Source of the DNA: an uncultured delta proteobacterium
GTDB lineage: Bacteria > Myxococcota_A > Polyangia > Polyangiales > Polyangiaceae
DNA length: 14,263 nucleotides
Direction: 5' to 3'
Assembly (NCBI GenBank): GCA_903893335.1
Contig: CAITLX010000964.1
Location: forward strand, 1 to 14,263
Positions 1-7,372 of this stretch are shown here, one piece after another. A program made the translations under genes and the position numbers. Each line of letters begins with the position of its first letter. The stretch's first letter is position 1. Below the pieces are notes generated by a model. That model worked only from the letters and a program-made list of their open reading frames with translations. It was not told the DNA's origin and ran no database searches.

Positions 1-1193
1 CCCCCCGGGCGCGCGAGCGCGACGCCCGTCATCAGCCCCGCGCCGCGCACCGCGGTGACGTCGTCGCGACCCGCGAGCGCGCGCGTCAGCGCCTCGCGCG
101 CCGCGCCGCCGACCGCTCGCGACCGCTCGACCAGCGCCCCCTGCTCGAGCGCGTCGAGCAGGGCGAGCGCCGTCGCGCACGCGAGCGGAGCGCCGTGGAA
201 CGTCGCGGTGTGCACGACCTCGCGCGAGGGCTCGCGCGCCCACGCCGCCATGACGTCGGGGCGACCGAGGCACGCCGACAGCGGGAGCCCCCCACCGAGC
301 CCCTTGCCCAGGCAGACGAGGTCCGGCACGGCGCCCGCGTCGCACGCGGCGAACATCGCCCCCGAGCGGCCGAGGCCCGTCCAGATCTCGTCGGCGACGA
401 CCAGCGCGCCCGCCGCGTGCGCCTCCGCGACGAGGCTCGCGAGGAAGCCCGGAGGCGGCGTGACGACCCCGCCGCGCCCGAGGATCGGCTCGACGAGCAC
501 GGCGCCGACCTCGCCCCCCGCGAGCGCCGCGCGCGCCTCGTCGAGCGCCCGCTCGGCCGTCGCCCCGTCGAGCCCCGGGTAGGCGGCGAACGCCACGTGC
601 GGGTTGAGCTGGTCGGCGAAGGCCTCGCGCCAGCTCGCCCGCAGGCCGAGCGCCGCGAGCGGCCCGTACGAGAGCCCGTGGTACGCGCCGCGAAACGCGA
701 GCACGCCGGGGCGCCCCGTCGCCAGCCGCGCCGTCTTCTGCGCGACGCCGATGGCGTCCGCCCCCGACTGCCCGAGCAGCACGCGCGCGCCGGCGAAGGG
801 CGCGAGCGACGCGAGCCGCTCGGTCAGCGCGAGCTTGGCCTCCGAGCCGTAGAGATCGCCGAGCGCGAGCCAGAGCGTTCCCGCCTGCCGCCGCAGCGCC
901 GCGTCGATCGCGGGCGGGCGGTGGCCGAGCAGCAGCGCGCCGAAGCCCGCGGCGAGATCGACGTAGACGTTGCCGTCGACGTCGACCACGTTCGCGCCGC
1001 GCGCCGAGCCGTACACGATGGGGCGCGGGTCGACGCCGCCTGCGGCTGCCGCGCGCGACGCGCGACGCGCCCCGAACGCGGGGGACTCGACCTCGGCGAG
1101 CCGGTCGGCGAGCGCGCACGAGCGCGGGCCAGGGGGCGGCACGCGCACGTCGGGTAGCTCGTCGCCGCGCGCCTCGCGCACCGTGGGGGCCAT
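1..1193 (-). CDS. Class III PLP-dependent aminotransferase (partial, C-terminus missing)
   Basis: The reading frame is open from an ATG at 1193 to the left edge, giving 397 residues without a stop, so the C-terminus lies outside. It is a fold-type I, class III aminotransferase (acetylornithine / 4-aminobutyrate / diamine type) transferring an amino group through PLP, probably in the cytosol. Visible hallmarks are VYVDLAAGFGALLLGH (77-91), YHG (171-173) for ring stacking, VVADEIWTGLGRSG (265-278) with Asp268 for the pyridine nitrogen, and LGKGLGGGLP (295-304) with Lys297 as the Schiff-base lysine. The family's usual SG(S/T)EAxE reads SGADAIG (143-149). Substrate cannot be told from sequence. 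No good ribosome site precedes the ATG, so the start is uncertain; GTG codons a few residues in are alternatives. It starts 17 nt after the FHA-GGDEF gene ends, so co-transcription is likely. Family assignment is firm, substrate unknown. Confidence 0.9.
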   Translation of the reverse strand, partial: MAPTVREARGDELPDVRVPPPGPRSCALADRLAEVESPAFGARRASRAAAAGGVDPRPIVYGSARGANVVDVDGNVYVDLAAGFGALLLGHRPPAIDAALRRQAGTLWLALGDLYGSEAKLALTERLASLAPFAGARVLLGQSGADAIGVAQKTARLATGRPGVLAFRGAYHGLSYGPLAALGLRASWREAFADQLNPHVAFAAYPGLDGATAERALDEARAALAGGEVGAVLVEPILGRGGVVTPPPGFLASLVAEAHAAGALVVADEIWTGLGRSGAMFAACDAGAVPDLVCLGKGLGGGLPLSACLGRPDVMAAWAREPSREVVHTATFHGAPLACATALALLDALEQGALVERSRAVGGAAREALTRALAGRDDVTAVRGAGLMTGVALARPG

Positions 1194-1210
1194 CGAGCGG
1201 GGCCCGCGCG

Positions 1211-2110
1211 CTACGAGCAGACGCGGTTGCGGCCCGCGCGCTTCGCGTCGAAGAGGCGCTCGTCGGCGCGCTTGACCAGCTCGCTGGCCGTGCGCTCCCC
1301 CTCCTCGAGCATCGCGACGCCGATGCTCATCGTGACCGGGATGTCCTCGCCCTGGAACACGAAGCGGTGCGTCTCGATGCGCTCGCGCAGGCTCTCGGCG
1401 AGCGCGGCGGCGCCGGTGAGGCTCGTCTCGGGCAGCACGATGGAGAACTCCTCGCCGCCGTAGCGCGCGAACACCTCGTCGCGCCGGATGCGCTGCTGCA
1501 CCACGTTCGCCAGCTCCTTCAGCACGAAGTCGCCGGCGAGGTGGCCGTGCAGGTCGTTGATCTTCTTGAAGTGGTCGATGTCGAACATCAGCAGGCACAG
1601 CTCGCGCGCGTGGCGCCGCGCGCGCACGATCTCGCGCTCGAGCGACTCGAAGAGGTAGCGCTTGTTGTGGATCTGCGTGAGACCATCGATGATGGTCATG
1701 CGGTAGATCTCTTCGTGGTACTGCGCCTCGACGTCGGCGCCGCCGAGGAACTTGAAGATGGTGGGGCCGACCTTCACGCGGTCGCCGTTGATGAGCAGCG
1801 CCTCGCGCACGATCTGCTCGTCGTTGACGTAGGTGCCGTTGGTCGAGCCGTCATCGACGACGACCCACGCCTCGCCCCGGCGCTCGAGGTGCGCGTGGCG
1901 GCGCGACACCGAGTCGCCGTCGAGCACGATCTGGTTGTCGGCGCCGCGACCGATGCGCGTGGGCTGCGTCTCGAGCACGAAGCGCTTGCCGAGGAGCGTG
2001 GGCTCCTTCGTGTAGATCACGACCAGGCAGTCGTCCTTCTTCAGGACGACCTCTCCCCCTACGGGCTGAACGACGGCCGTGACGCGCGTCTTCTCTTCGG
2101 CTTCGATCAC
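1211..2110 (-). CDS. FHA-GGDEF diguanylate cyclase
   Basis: A 299-residue protein beginning at GTG 2110, chosen because GAGG lies 6 nt upstream; a TTG at 2122 would add four residues with a worse-placed ribosome site. Residues about 28-122 form an FHA domain (RIGRG near 52-56, SRRH near 69-72, DGSTNGTYVN near 87-96), which binds phosphothreonine. Residues about 134-299 form a GGDEF domain: DGLTQIHNKR, the metal-binding DIDHFKKIND, and an intact GGEEF signature near 218-222, so synthesis of cyclic di-GMP from two GTP is expected. The inhibitory I-site that normally reads RxxD before the signature reads RxxE (Arg209/Glu212). No membrane segment is seen, so it is probably cytosolic and switched by a Ser/Thr kinase, common in myxobacteria. 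Its partner is unknown; proximity to pil genes makes a motility role possible. Confidence 0.93.
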   Translation of the reverse strand: MIEAEEKTRVTAVVQPVGGEVVLKKDDCLVVIYTKEPTLLGKRFVLETQPTRIGRGADNQIVLDGDSVSRRHAHLERRGEAWVVVDDGSTNGTYVNDEQIVREALLINGDRVKVGPTIFKFLGGADVEAQYHEEIYRMTIIDGLTQIHNKRYLFESLEREIVRARRHARELCLLMFDIDHFKKINDLHGHLAGDFVLKELANVVQQRIRRDEVFARYGGEEFSIVLPETSLTGAAALAESLRERIETHRFVFQGEDIPVTMSIGVAMLEEGERTASELVKRADERLFDAKRAGRNRVCS

Positions 2111-2154
2111 GCCGGGCCTCAAACCCTCAGAACACTTCGTGAAATCAACTCAAA

Positions 2155-2184
2155 AGTGTACCGCTCGCACGAGCCGCGGGTCAA
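2155..2184 (-). promoter_or_regulatory. Candidate sigma-70-type promoter of the FHA-GGDEF gene
   Basis: On the minus strand TTGACC (2184-2179, 5 of 6 to the -35 consensus) is followed after 18 nt by TACACT (2160-2155, 4 of 6 to TATAAT). The predicted start of transcription near 2148 gives a leader of about 38 nt before GTG 2110. It lies in the 103-nt gap after the AgmX/PglI-like gene, a local AT-richer patch. A second TTGACC copy sits 24 nt further upstream (2208-2203). Prediction only. Confidence 0.4.
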
Positions 2185-2213
2185 GGCGTGGTGCGCCGCG
2201 GTGGTCAAGAGGG

Positions 2214-2912
2214 TCACCTTCCCGCGCGCGGCTCGAGGGTGAAGGTGGCCGTGACGCCGACCGGCTCGCTGGAGGGGGCGCCCACCGCGTGGCGCTCGAG
2301 CGAGCGGGTGAAGCAGGCGACGATCGCCGCCGGCACGCCCTTGCCCGGCGCGAGCTCGAGCCCCTCGATGCGCCCGCGCGCCCGCACGAGGAACTGCGCC
2401 TCGACCCGCCCCGCCGCTCCCACGCCGCCGTGCTCGGACGCGCAGCGCGTCAGCTCACCCTTCGCGAGGTTCTGCAGCACGCGCTCGGCGCGCGGCACCT
2501 CGCCGCCGTCGAACTTCACGCCGGAGAGCGCGACCGTCGTCGGCCGCAGCGGCTCGGGAGGCGACGCAGCCGCCCCCGCGTCCGCAACGGGCGCGCCCAC
2601 GTCGCCGTGCGCGGCGACCTCGTCGGGCCCGAGACAACGGACGTCACCGGTGTGTCCGTCGACCTCGCGGCCATACAGGCAGCGAAGCTCGATGGGGCCG
2701 CCGTCGGGCGCGGGGTCGTCGCCCGCGTCGGCGTGGGCGTCCGAGCTCGCGTCGTGGCCCGCGTCCTGGCCGGCCTCCGCTCCCGCGTCGCCGCCGTGGT
2801 GCCGTCGCTTGTGCCGCGCCTCCGCGTCGGGCGCGACCGCGAGCGCGGCGAGCAGCAGCGCGGCTCCCGTGCCCGCGAGCAGGACGGCGGCGGCGTGGCG
2901 CGGGCGCGGCAC
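2214..2912 (-). CDS. Secreted protein with Asp-rich stretch and AgmX/PglI-like C-terminal domain
   Basis: A 232-residue protein starting at GTG 2912, with GAGGGAG 7 nt upstream. Residues 1-32 are an apparent signal peptide (basic start, a long Ala/Leu core ending APDAEA), so export is expected. Residues 33-72 are basic (HKRRHH) then rich in Asp, Ala, Gly and His, a low-complexity segment of the type common in myxobacterial envelope proteins. Two cysteines at 78 and 93 could pair. Residues about 124-230 resemble the AgmX/PglI C-terminal domain, with Cys157 and Cys200 in the pattern Cys, GxVxxxFxVxxxGxI, Cys, and a final beta strand. The domain takes its name from gliding-motility proteins of myxobacteria; its biochemical role is not established. 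It lies 35 nt after pilQ on the same strand and may be the last gene of the pil transcript. Function beyond this is unknown. Confidence 0.75.
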   Translation of the reverse strand: MPRPRHAAAVLLAGTGAALLLAALAVAPDAEARHKRRHHGGDAGAEAGQDAGHDASSDAHADAGDDPAPDGGPIELRCLYGREVDGHTGDVRCLGPDEVAAHGDVGAPVADAGAAASPPEPLRPTTVALSGVKFDGGEVPRAERVLQNLAKGELTRCASEHGGVGAAGRVEAQFLVRARGRIEGLELAPGKGVPAAIVACFTRSLERHAVGAPSSEPVGVTATFTLEPRAGR

Positions 2913-2947
2913 GCGATGGCTCCCTCTCGCGCCCCCGCCCCTCGCCC

Positions 2948-5281
2948 TCAGCGACCGAGCGCTTCGGCTCGGTTGACGATGCGCGGCGTGATGAAGATGA
3001 CGAGCTCGCCGCGGGTGTCGGTCGCGCGGCGGCGCTGGAAGAGCAGCCCGAGCAGCGGGATGTCGCCGAAGAACGGCACCTGATCGACGCTGCGACCGGT
3101 GTTGCGCGTGAAGATGCCGCCGATGACCGCCGTGTGGCCGTCCATCACGAGCAGATCGGTCTCGGCCTCGCGCTTGAGGATGGTCGGGTCGCCACGCGGG
3201 CCGGTCTGGTTGAAGTCCGGCTCGTCGCGGTTGACCTTGACGTGCATCGAGACGCTCCCGTCGGCGGTCACGTGCGGCTTGACCTGGAGCTGCAGGCGCG
3301 CCTCCTGGAAGACGGTGTTGACGCCTGCGGCGCTGACCTGCGCGAACGGCAGCAGCGTGCCCTGGACGATGCGCGCGAGGTGGTTGTCGGTGGTGAGCAC
3401 GCGCGGGCTCGACACGATGCGCACCATGCCCGACGTCTCGGCGGCCGAGAGGCGCAGCGCGAGGTGCACGTTGTTGTTGAGCGAGCCGAACTGGAAGCCG
3501 ATGGCTCCGCCGGACCCGGTGCCGGCGGCGGCCGGGAGGTTGACCGCGTAGTTCGGCGTGTCGACCGTGCGCGAGAAGGGGGAGAGGCCGGCGGTCGGCG
3601 CGTTGCCGTCGGTGGCGCCGCCGGCGAGGGTCGCCGAGGAGGGGAACGCCAGGCCGGTCGGGTTGCCCGTGGCGGCGGACATCGTCGCGTCGCCGCCCCA
3701 CTGGATGCCGACGTCGCGCAGGTAGCGGCTCGTCGCTTCGACGATGCGCGCCTCGATGAGCACCTGCGGCGTCTGCGTGTCGAGCGCGCGCACCAGCTCC
3801 TCGTACTGCGAGATGTTGCCGCCGACGTCCTTGACGATGATGACGTTGGTGCGCTCGTCGACGGTGGCCGAGCCACGCGGCGAGAGCATGGGCTGCGCGC
3901 GCGCCACGACCTCGTTGGCCGTCGCGTACGACACGGGCACGAGGCGCGTCTCGAGCGGCGCGAGCTCGAGCTCCTGCTTGCGCCGCGCGATGGCCATCTC
4001 GCGCTCCTTCTCGAGGTCGGCGAGGGGCGCGACGCGGATGAGGTTGCCGCCGCGGACCATGCCGAGGCCCTTGGCCTGGAGCACGACCTCGAGCGCCTGA
4101 TCCCAGGGCACGTTGCGCATGCGGATCGTGACCGACCCGGCGACGTTGTCCGCGGTGACGACGTTGACCTTGCCGACCTCCGAGAGCAGACGCAGCACGT
4201 TGTGCACGTCGGCGTCCTTGAGATCGAGATCGATGCGCCGCCCGGTGAACTTGCCGGCGGCCTGCGCGACGACGTTCGGCAGCAGGGCTCCTGCCTGCGC
4301 CGCGCCGCCGTGGGTCTCCTTCGGGGCCACCGCGAAGCTGTCGGCGCGCACCGAGGTCTCGACCTCGGGCATGTCGCCGACCGTCTCGTCGCGCGCCACG
4401 GTGCGCGAGCGCCGCGCCGCGCCGCCGTCGGGGCCGATGCCCGTCTCGCTCGACGCGAACTGCGACGGGCGGGCGAAGGCCCACACCAGCGCGTCGCCGT
4501 CGCGCGTGACGCGACCGACGACGTCGGAGCGGTGCTCGACCTCGACGATGATGCGCTCGCCGGTGCGGAAGGTCGCGACGTTCTTCACGGCGCCGCCGAG
4601 CGACGACACGTCGAGCGTGCGCTCGAGCTCGCGCGGAAGCCGCGCCCCGCGAAGCTCGAGCCGCGTCTTGGTCGGCGAGGGCGTCTGCGCCTCCCAGCCG
4701 ACGGCGCCGGGCACCTCGAGGGTGACCGTCTCCCAGCCGCCCGCGCGGCGGAAGCGCACGTCGCGCAGCCCGCTCGGGTCGGAGCTCGCGCGCGGCAGCT
4801 TCTGATCGACGCGCGAGGTGAGCAGGTCGACGGCCTCCGTCTTCTCGGCGGGCGTGAGCACGACGTGCAGCACGTTGCCCTCGGGCCGGATGCGGTAGGC
4901 CGCCTGGTGCGCGAGGGTGATGGCCACACGCGTCGAGCGCTGCTCCCCCTCGCCAAAGGGCTGCGTGAGCACGCCGCCGACGACGCCCACACGGTCGGTG
5001 AGCGCCTCGGGCGCGCCTTGCACGTCGGCCCCGGCCAGATCGACGAGCAGGCGCTTGCCGCCGTCGACGACCCGCGCAGAGAACCTCGGCGCTCCGGTCG
5101 TGACGATGGTCACCTCGCTCGCGCCCGGATCGGCGCTCGCAGCGGCTCCCGCCGCCCCGACGCGCACGTCCCGCACGTGGTTCTGCTCTCCCTCGGCATG
5201 CGCAGCGCGCTCGCCCGCGCCCCCGAGCGCCAGCGCCCCGAGCGAAAACGCGACGGCCTTCCGCAGCAGTGTCGACCTCAT
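2948..5281 (-). CDS. pilQ: Type IV pilus outer-membrane secretin PilQ
   Basis: A 777-residue protein starting at ATG 5281 with GGAG 8 nt upstream. The open frame runs on to a TTG at 5425, but the ATG is immediately followed by a signal peptide (1-29, ending AAHA). It forms the multimeric outer-membrane channel through which the pilus passes. Domain order: AMIN-type peptidoglycan-binding domain about 55-144; second AMIN-like domain about 171-270; low-complexity linker about 275-345; secretin N0/STN domain about 347-420 (DLDLKDADVHNVLRLLSEVG); N1 domain about 444-506; secretin core about 507-772, with VLIEARIVEA at 507-516, the VPFFGDIPLLGLLF signature at 735-748 and the terminal beta-strand ELVIFITPRI. 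Every block expected of PilQ is present, with no frameshift. Unlike pilM-P, it is separated from its upstream neighbour by 211 nt. Confidence 0.97.
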   Translation of the reverse strand: MRSTLLRKAVAFSLGALALGGAGERAAHAEGEQNHVRDVRVGAAGAAASADPGASEVTIVTTGAPRFSARVVDGGKRLLVDLAGADVQGAPEALTDRVGVVGGVLTQPFGEGEQRSTRVAITLAHQAAYRIRPEGNVLHVVLTPAEKTEAVDLLTSRVDQKLPRASSDPSGLRDVRFRRAGGWETVTLEVPGAVGWEAQTPSPTKTRLELRGARLPRELERTLDVSSLGGAVKNVATFRTGERIIVEVEHRSDVVGRVTRDGDALVWAFARPSQFASSETGIGPDGGAARRSRTVARDETVGDMPEVETSVRADSFAVAPKETHGGAAQAGALLPNVVAQAAGKFTGRRIDLDLKDADVHNVLRLLSEVGKVNVVTADNVAGSVTIRMRNVPWDQALEVVLQAKGLGMVRGGNLIRVAPLADLEKEREMAIARRKQELELAPLETRLVPVSYATANEVVARAQPMLSPRGSATVDERTNVIIVKDVGGNISQYEELVRALDTQTPQVLIEARIVEATSRYLRDVGIQWGGDATMSAATGNPTGLAFPSSATLAGGATDGNAPTAGLSPFSRTVDTPNYAVNLPAAAGTGSGGAIGFQFGSLNNNVHLALRLSAAETSGMVRIVSSPRVLTTDNHLARIVQGTLLPFAQVSAAGVNTVFQEARLQLQVKPHVTADGSVSMHVKVNRDEPDFNQTGPRGDPTILKREAETDLLVMDGHTAVIGGIFTRNTGRSVDQVPFFGDIPLLGLLFQRRRATDTRGELVIFITPRIVNRAEALGR

Positions 5282-5364
5282 CTTGCCGGCTCCATTCGCG
5301 CGGGGAGAGCTCGCGATCCGCGGCGCTTTCCCCGACTCGGCGCGAGCGTAGCCCGCGCAGATCG

Positions 5365-5382
5365 CCACGAACAAATTCGTGG
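5365..5382. repeat. Perfect 7-bp inverted repeat before pilQ
   Basis: CCACGAA at 5365-5371, loop CAAA, TTCGTGG at 5376-5382. It covers the candidate -35 element of a pilQ promoter, so it could be an operator half-site pair. It could equally be a small RNA hairpin in the pilP-pilQ transcript. Confidence 0.5.
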
Positions 5383-5438
5383 TGAAGGTTTTCCGTCGCG
5401 AGCGCACGGCGTGTGCGGTTCGCAAATGCGAAATCCCC

Positions 5439-5458
5439 CGACGGGCGTGGGCCCGCCG
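5439..5458 (-). repeat. GC-rich hairpin downstream of pilP
   Basis: In minus-strand RNA CGGCGGGC pairs with GCCCGUCG across a 4-nt loop: 8 bp including one G-U pair. It begins 35 nt after the pilP stop. No uridine tract follows, so it is not a classical intrinsic terminator. It could stabilise the upstream transcript end or attenuate read-through into pilQ. Confidence 0.4.
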
Positions 5459-5492
5459 AGGGTACTCGCTTCCGCCCCGTGCGGGCGCGGCG

Positions 5493-6113
5493 TCAGAGGG
5501 GTGACCCCGGGACGGTGTCGCCCTCGGGGCGCAGCGCGACGACGTGCGTGGCCGCCGCGACCTCGGGGTGGTTCGGATCGTCGCGCATCAGCACGATGTC
5601 GGCGTCGCGGATGCGATCGACCCGCCAGTACATCTCGTAGTCGGCGCCCGACTGCCCGCCGGCGTGCACGATCTCGGGGCGCCCCACGAACTGCCCCTTG
5701 GTCACGACCCACCCTCGCCCCTGCGGGTCGAGCAGCATCGCGCGCGGCGTGTCGGTGTGGGTCACGAGCGCGACGAGGCGAAGATCCTCGATCGAGTACT
5801 CGCGGAGCATGACGTTGACCTGCGTCCGCGAGGCGCTGCCGTCCTGCTGCTTCTTCATCTCGCGCAGGAACTTGCGAAACGGGTCGCGGCTCTTCTCGCT
5901 CTCGACGAAGTCGTCTTCCTTGAACGCGGCGCGGCGCGCCGACGCCGAGGCGCTGGCCGACGCGGCCGCCGAGGCCACGGGAGCCGCGGTGGGGCCGGGG
6001 GCGGCGGGCCCCGGGGCGCCCTGCGTGGCGGGCTTGCTCGAGCACGCGACGAACGCCGCGAGCAGCGGGGCTCCCGCGAGGATGACGACGTGGCGACGTG
6101 CGAAGCGGCTCAT
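5493..6113 (-). CDS. pilP: Type IV pilus inner-membrane lipoprotein PilP
   Basis: A 206-residue protein starting at ATG 6113, which overlaps the pilO stop by 4 nt (ATGA). PilP is the lipoprotein that links the PilN/PilO dimer in the inner membrane to the PilQ secretin. Residues 1-23 are a lipoprotein signal peptide and Cys24 (context FVAC) is the probable lipidated residue; Phe at -3 is a looser fit than the usual Leu. Residues 25-60 are a flexible Ala/Pro/Ser linker ending in an alternating Ser-Ala run. Residues about 66-90 (DDFVESEKSRDPFRKF) contain the conserved stretch known to contact PilN/PilO in this family, and about 104-195 form the beta-sandwich domain that meets PilQ. Length is slightly above the usual 170-180 because of the linker. 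Confidence 0.94.
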   Translation of the reverse strand: MSRFARRHVVILAGAPLLAAFVACSSKPATQGAPGPAAPGPTAAPVASAAASASASASARRAAFKEDDFVESEKSRDPFRKFLREMKKQQDGSASRTQVNVMLREYSIEDLRLVALVTHTDTPRAMLLDPQGRGWVVTKGQFVGRPEIVHAGGQSGADYEMYWRVDRIRDADIVLMRDDPNHPEVAAATHVVALRPEGDTVPGSPL

Positions 6114-6730
6114 TTCTTTGCCCCCGCAGCGGCGGGCTTGGCGCCCGTACCGGTGTTCTGCGACGCGGCCAGCGTGTGGAACGCCGTGGCCAGACATGCG
6201 ACGCGCAGCCGCACCTCGTCGCCGACGACCTTCGGGTCGGCGAGCGTGATGTTCTCCATGTTGATGATGCGGTCGAGCTGGCCGATGCCCCAGAAGAACT
6301 TGGCGATCTGGTGGAATTTGCCGGTCACCGAGAGGCGCATCGGCACCTTGGCGAAGAACTGCTGCTTGATCGAGTCCATCGGGGCCCAGCCGAGCAGCTC
6401 GACGCCCGAGACGTTGGCCACGCCCTGCACCGCCGAGAGGAACGACGGGTAGTCGGCCGTCTCGGGGAGGATCTTGTTGAGGTCGCGCTGCTTCTGCTGG
6501 CGCTCGGCGAGCTCGGCGAGGTCGCGCGTGTAGACGCGCTGGCTCTCCTTGGCCTGGTTCAGCTCCCCCTTGAGGTTCTCCTCCTGGCGGGTGGCCGAGG
6601 CGATGGCGCTCGAGACGTCGCCGAAGAAGACGACGAAGTACGCGACCGACACGAGGGCGCAGATGCCGACGCCGACGGCGATCTTGGTGGCCGTGTTGAG
6701 GCGGCCGAACGGGACGGAGGGGCGTGCCAT
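6110..6730 (-). CDS. pilO: Type IV pilus alignment-complex protein PilO
   Basis: A 206-residue protein starting at ATG 6730 with GAGG 9 nt upstream inside the end of pilN; its start is 3 nt past the pilN stop and its end overlaps pilP by 4 nt. PilO is a bitopic inner-membrane protein that dimerises with PilN and carries PilP. A short cytoplasmic segment (1-15) is followed by one transmembrane helix (about 16-37), a periplasmic coiled coil rich in Glu, Lys and Gln (about 45-88) and a ferredoxin-like alpha/beta domain (about 93-187). The segment TGKFHQIAKFFWGIGQLDRI (136-155) is typical of PilO. The C-terminal tail is a disordered Ala/Lys/Gly run. No anomalies are seen. Confidence 0.94.
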   Translation of the reverse strand: MARPSVPFGRLNTATKIAVGVGICALVSVAYFVVFFGDVSSAIASATRQEENLKGELNQAKESQRVYTRDLAELAERQQKQRDLNKILPETADYPSFLSAVQGVANVSGVELLGWAPMDSIKQQFFAKVPMRLSVTGKFHQIAKFFWGIGQLDRIINMENITLADPKVVGDEVRLRVACLATAFHTLAASQNTGTGAKPAAAGAKK

Positions 6731-6733
6731 GGC

Positions 6734-7372
6734 TCAGTACCTCGCCTTTGCGATGAGCTCGAACGCCTTGAGGTCGATCTTCGTGGTCGCGTCGGGCTGG
6801 TTGGCGCCGCTCAGCATTCGCACGTCCGAGAAGTAGCGCGAGAGCGTGAGGCGCCGCGACAGCTCGGCGACGTCGTCGGCGTCGCGCGCGAGCCCCTTGA
6901 GCTTCACGACGCGGTCGGTCTCCTCGTAGCTGAGCAGCCAGAGGCGCTCGGCGTCCCAGCCCTTCTGCGGCACCGCCTGCGGGTTGTCGCGCACGAGCTG
7001 GGCGACCTTCTCGTCGGACTCGTAGGTCGGCAGCTGCCCCTTGGTGAGCATGCGCGCGAGCTCGAGGAACACCGCCGTCGGGCCGGTGCGCGCGTCTTGC
7101 AGCTTGGAGATCGCCTCCTCGCGGGCGCGCAGCGCCTCGAGCTGGCCCTTGATCTCGGTGTGGTTGGCGACCGTCTTCTTGATCTGGTCGATCGAGTCCT
7201 GCAGCTCGCGGTTCTTCTGCTTCTGCGTGGCGAGCTCGCCGAGCTTCATGTTGTGAAACAAGAGCAGGCCCACGACCTCGACGACGACCACGGCCGCGAC
7301 CGCGAGCAGCCATCCCTGGCCGCCCTCGCTGCGACTCTCGCGCTTCTGGGGGAGGAGGTTGACGCGAATCAC
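6734..7372 (-). CDS. pilN: Type IV pilus alignment-complex protein PilN
   Basis: A 212-residue protein starting at GTG 7372 with GGGAG 8 nt upstream; the start overlaps the pilM stop as GTGA, indicating translational coupling. The N-terminal IRVNLLPQKR (2-11) is the conserved peptide that docks in the groove of PilM. A single transmembrane helix (about 21-39), a coiled coil (about 43-93) and a periplasmic ferredoxin-like domain (about 97-205) follow. PilN pairs with PilO and passes the state of cytoplasmic PilM to the periplasm. The segment around 117-150 (YESDEKVAQLVRDN to ERLWLLSYEE) is somewhat longer than in gammaproteobacterial PilN, as is usual in delta-type relatives. Confidence 0.94.
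   Translation of the reverse strand: MIRVNLLPQKRESRSEGGQGWLLAVAAVVVVEVVGLLLFHNMKLGELATQKQKNRELQDSIDQIKKTVANHTEIKGQLEALRAREEAISKLQDARTGPTAVFLELARMLTKGQLPTYESDEKVAQLVRDNPQAVPQKGWDAERLWLLSYEETDRVVKLKGLARDADDVAELSRRLTLSRYFSDVRMLSGANQPDATTKIDLKAFELIAKARY

Larger units (their letters stand above)
5282..5492 (-). promoter_or_regulatory. pilP-pilQ intergenic region with inverted repeats and possible internal promoter
   Basis: A 211-nt gap breaks an otherwise tight operon. On the minus strand TTGTTC (5374-5369) and TACGCT (5350-5345) are spaced by 18 nt and could be a weak promoter with a leader of about 57 nt to the pilQ ATG. A perfect 7-bp inverted repeat (CCACGAA, 4-nt loop, TTCGTGG; 5365-5382) lies over the -35 element. 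A 6-bp one (TTCGCA, AA, TGCGAA) lies at 5419-5432. A GC-rich hairpin at 5439-5458 follows the pilP stop but has no T-run. The frame upstream of the pilQ ATG is open but begins only with TTG and looks non-coding. Confidence 0.35.

Noticed and set aside
5282..5425. 48-codon N-terminal extension of pilQ
   Set aside because: It begins with TTG, has no ribosome site, and would bury a clear signal peptide that follows the ATG at 5281.
5439..5458. Rho-independent terminator after pilP
   Set aside because: A stem is present but no T-run follows, so it is listed only as a hairpin.
3134..5812. An 892-codon open frame on the plus strand across pilQ
   Set aside because: It is antisense to a complete PilQ with all secretin domains. 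Its product is Arg/His/Asp/Val-rich without recognisable domains. Long antisense frames are expected at this GC content.
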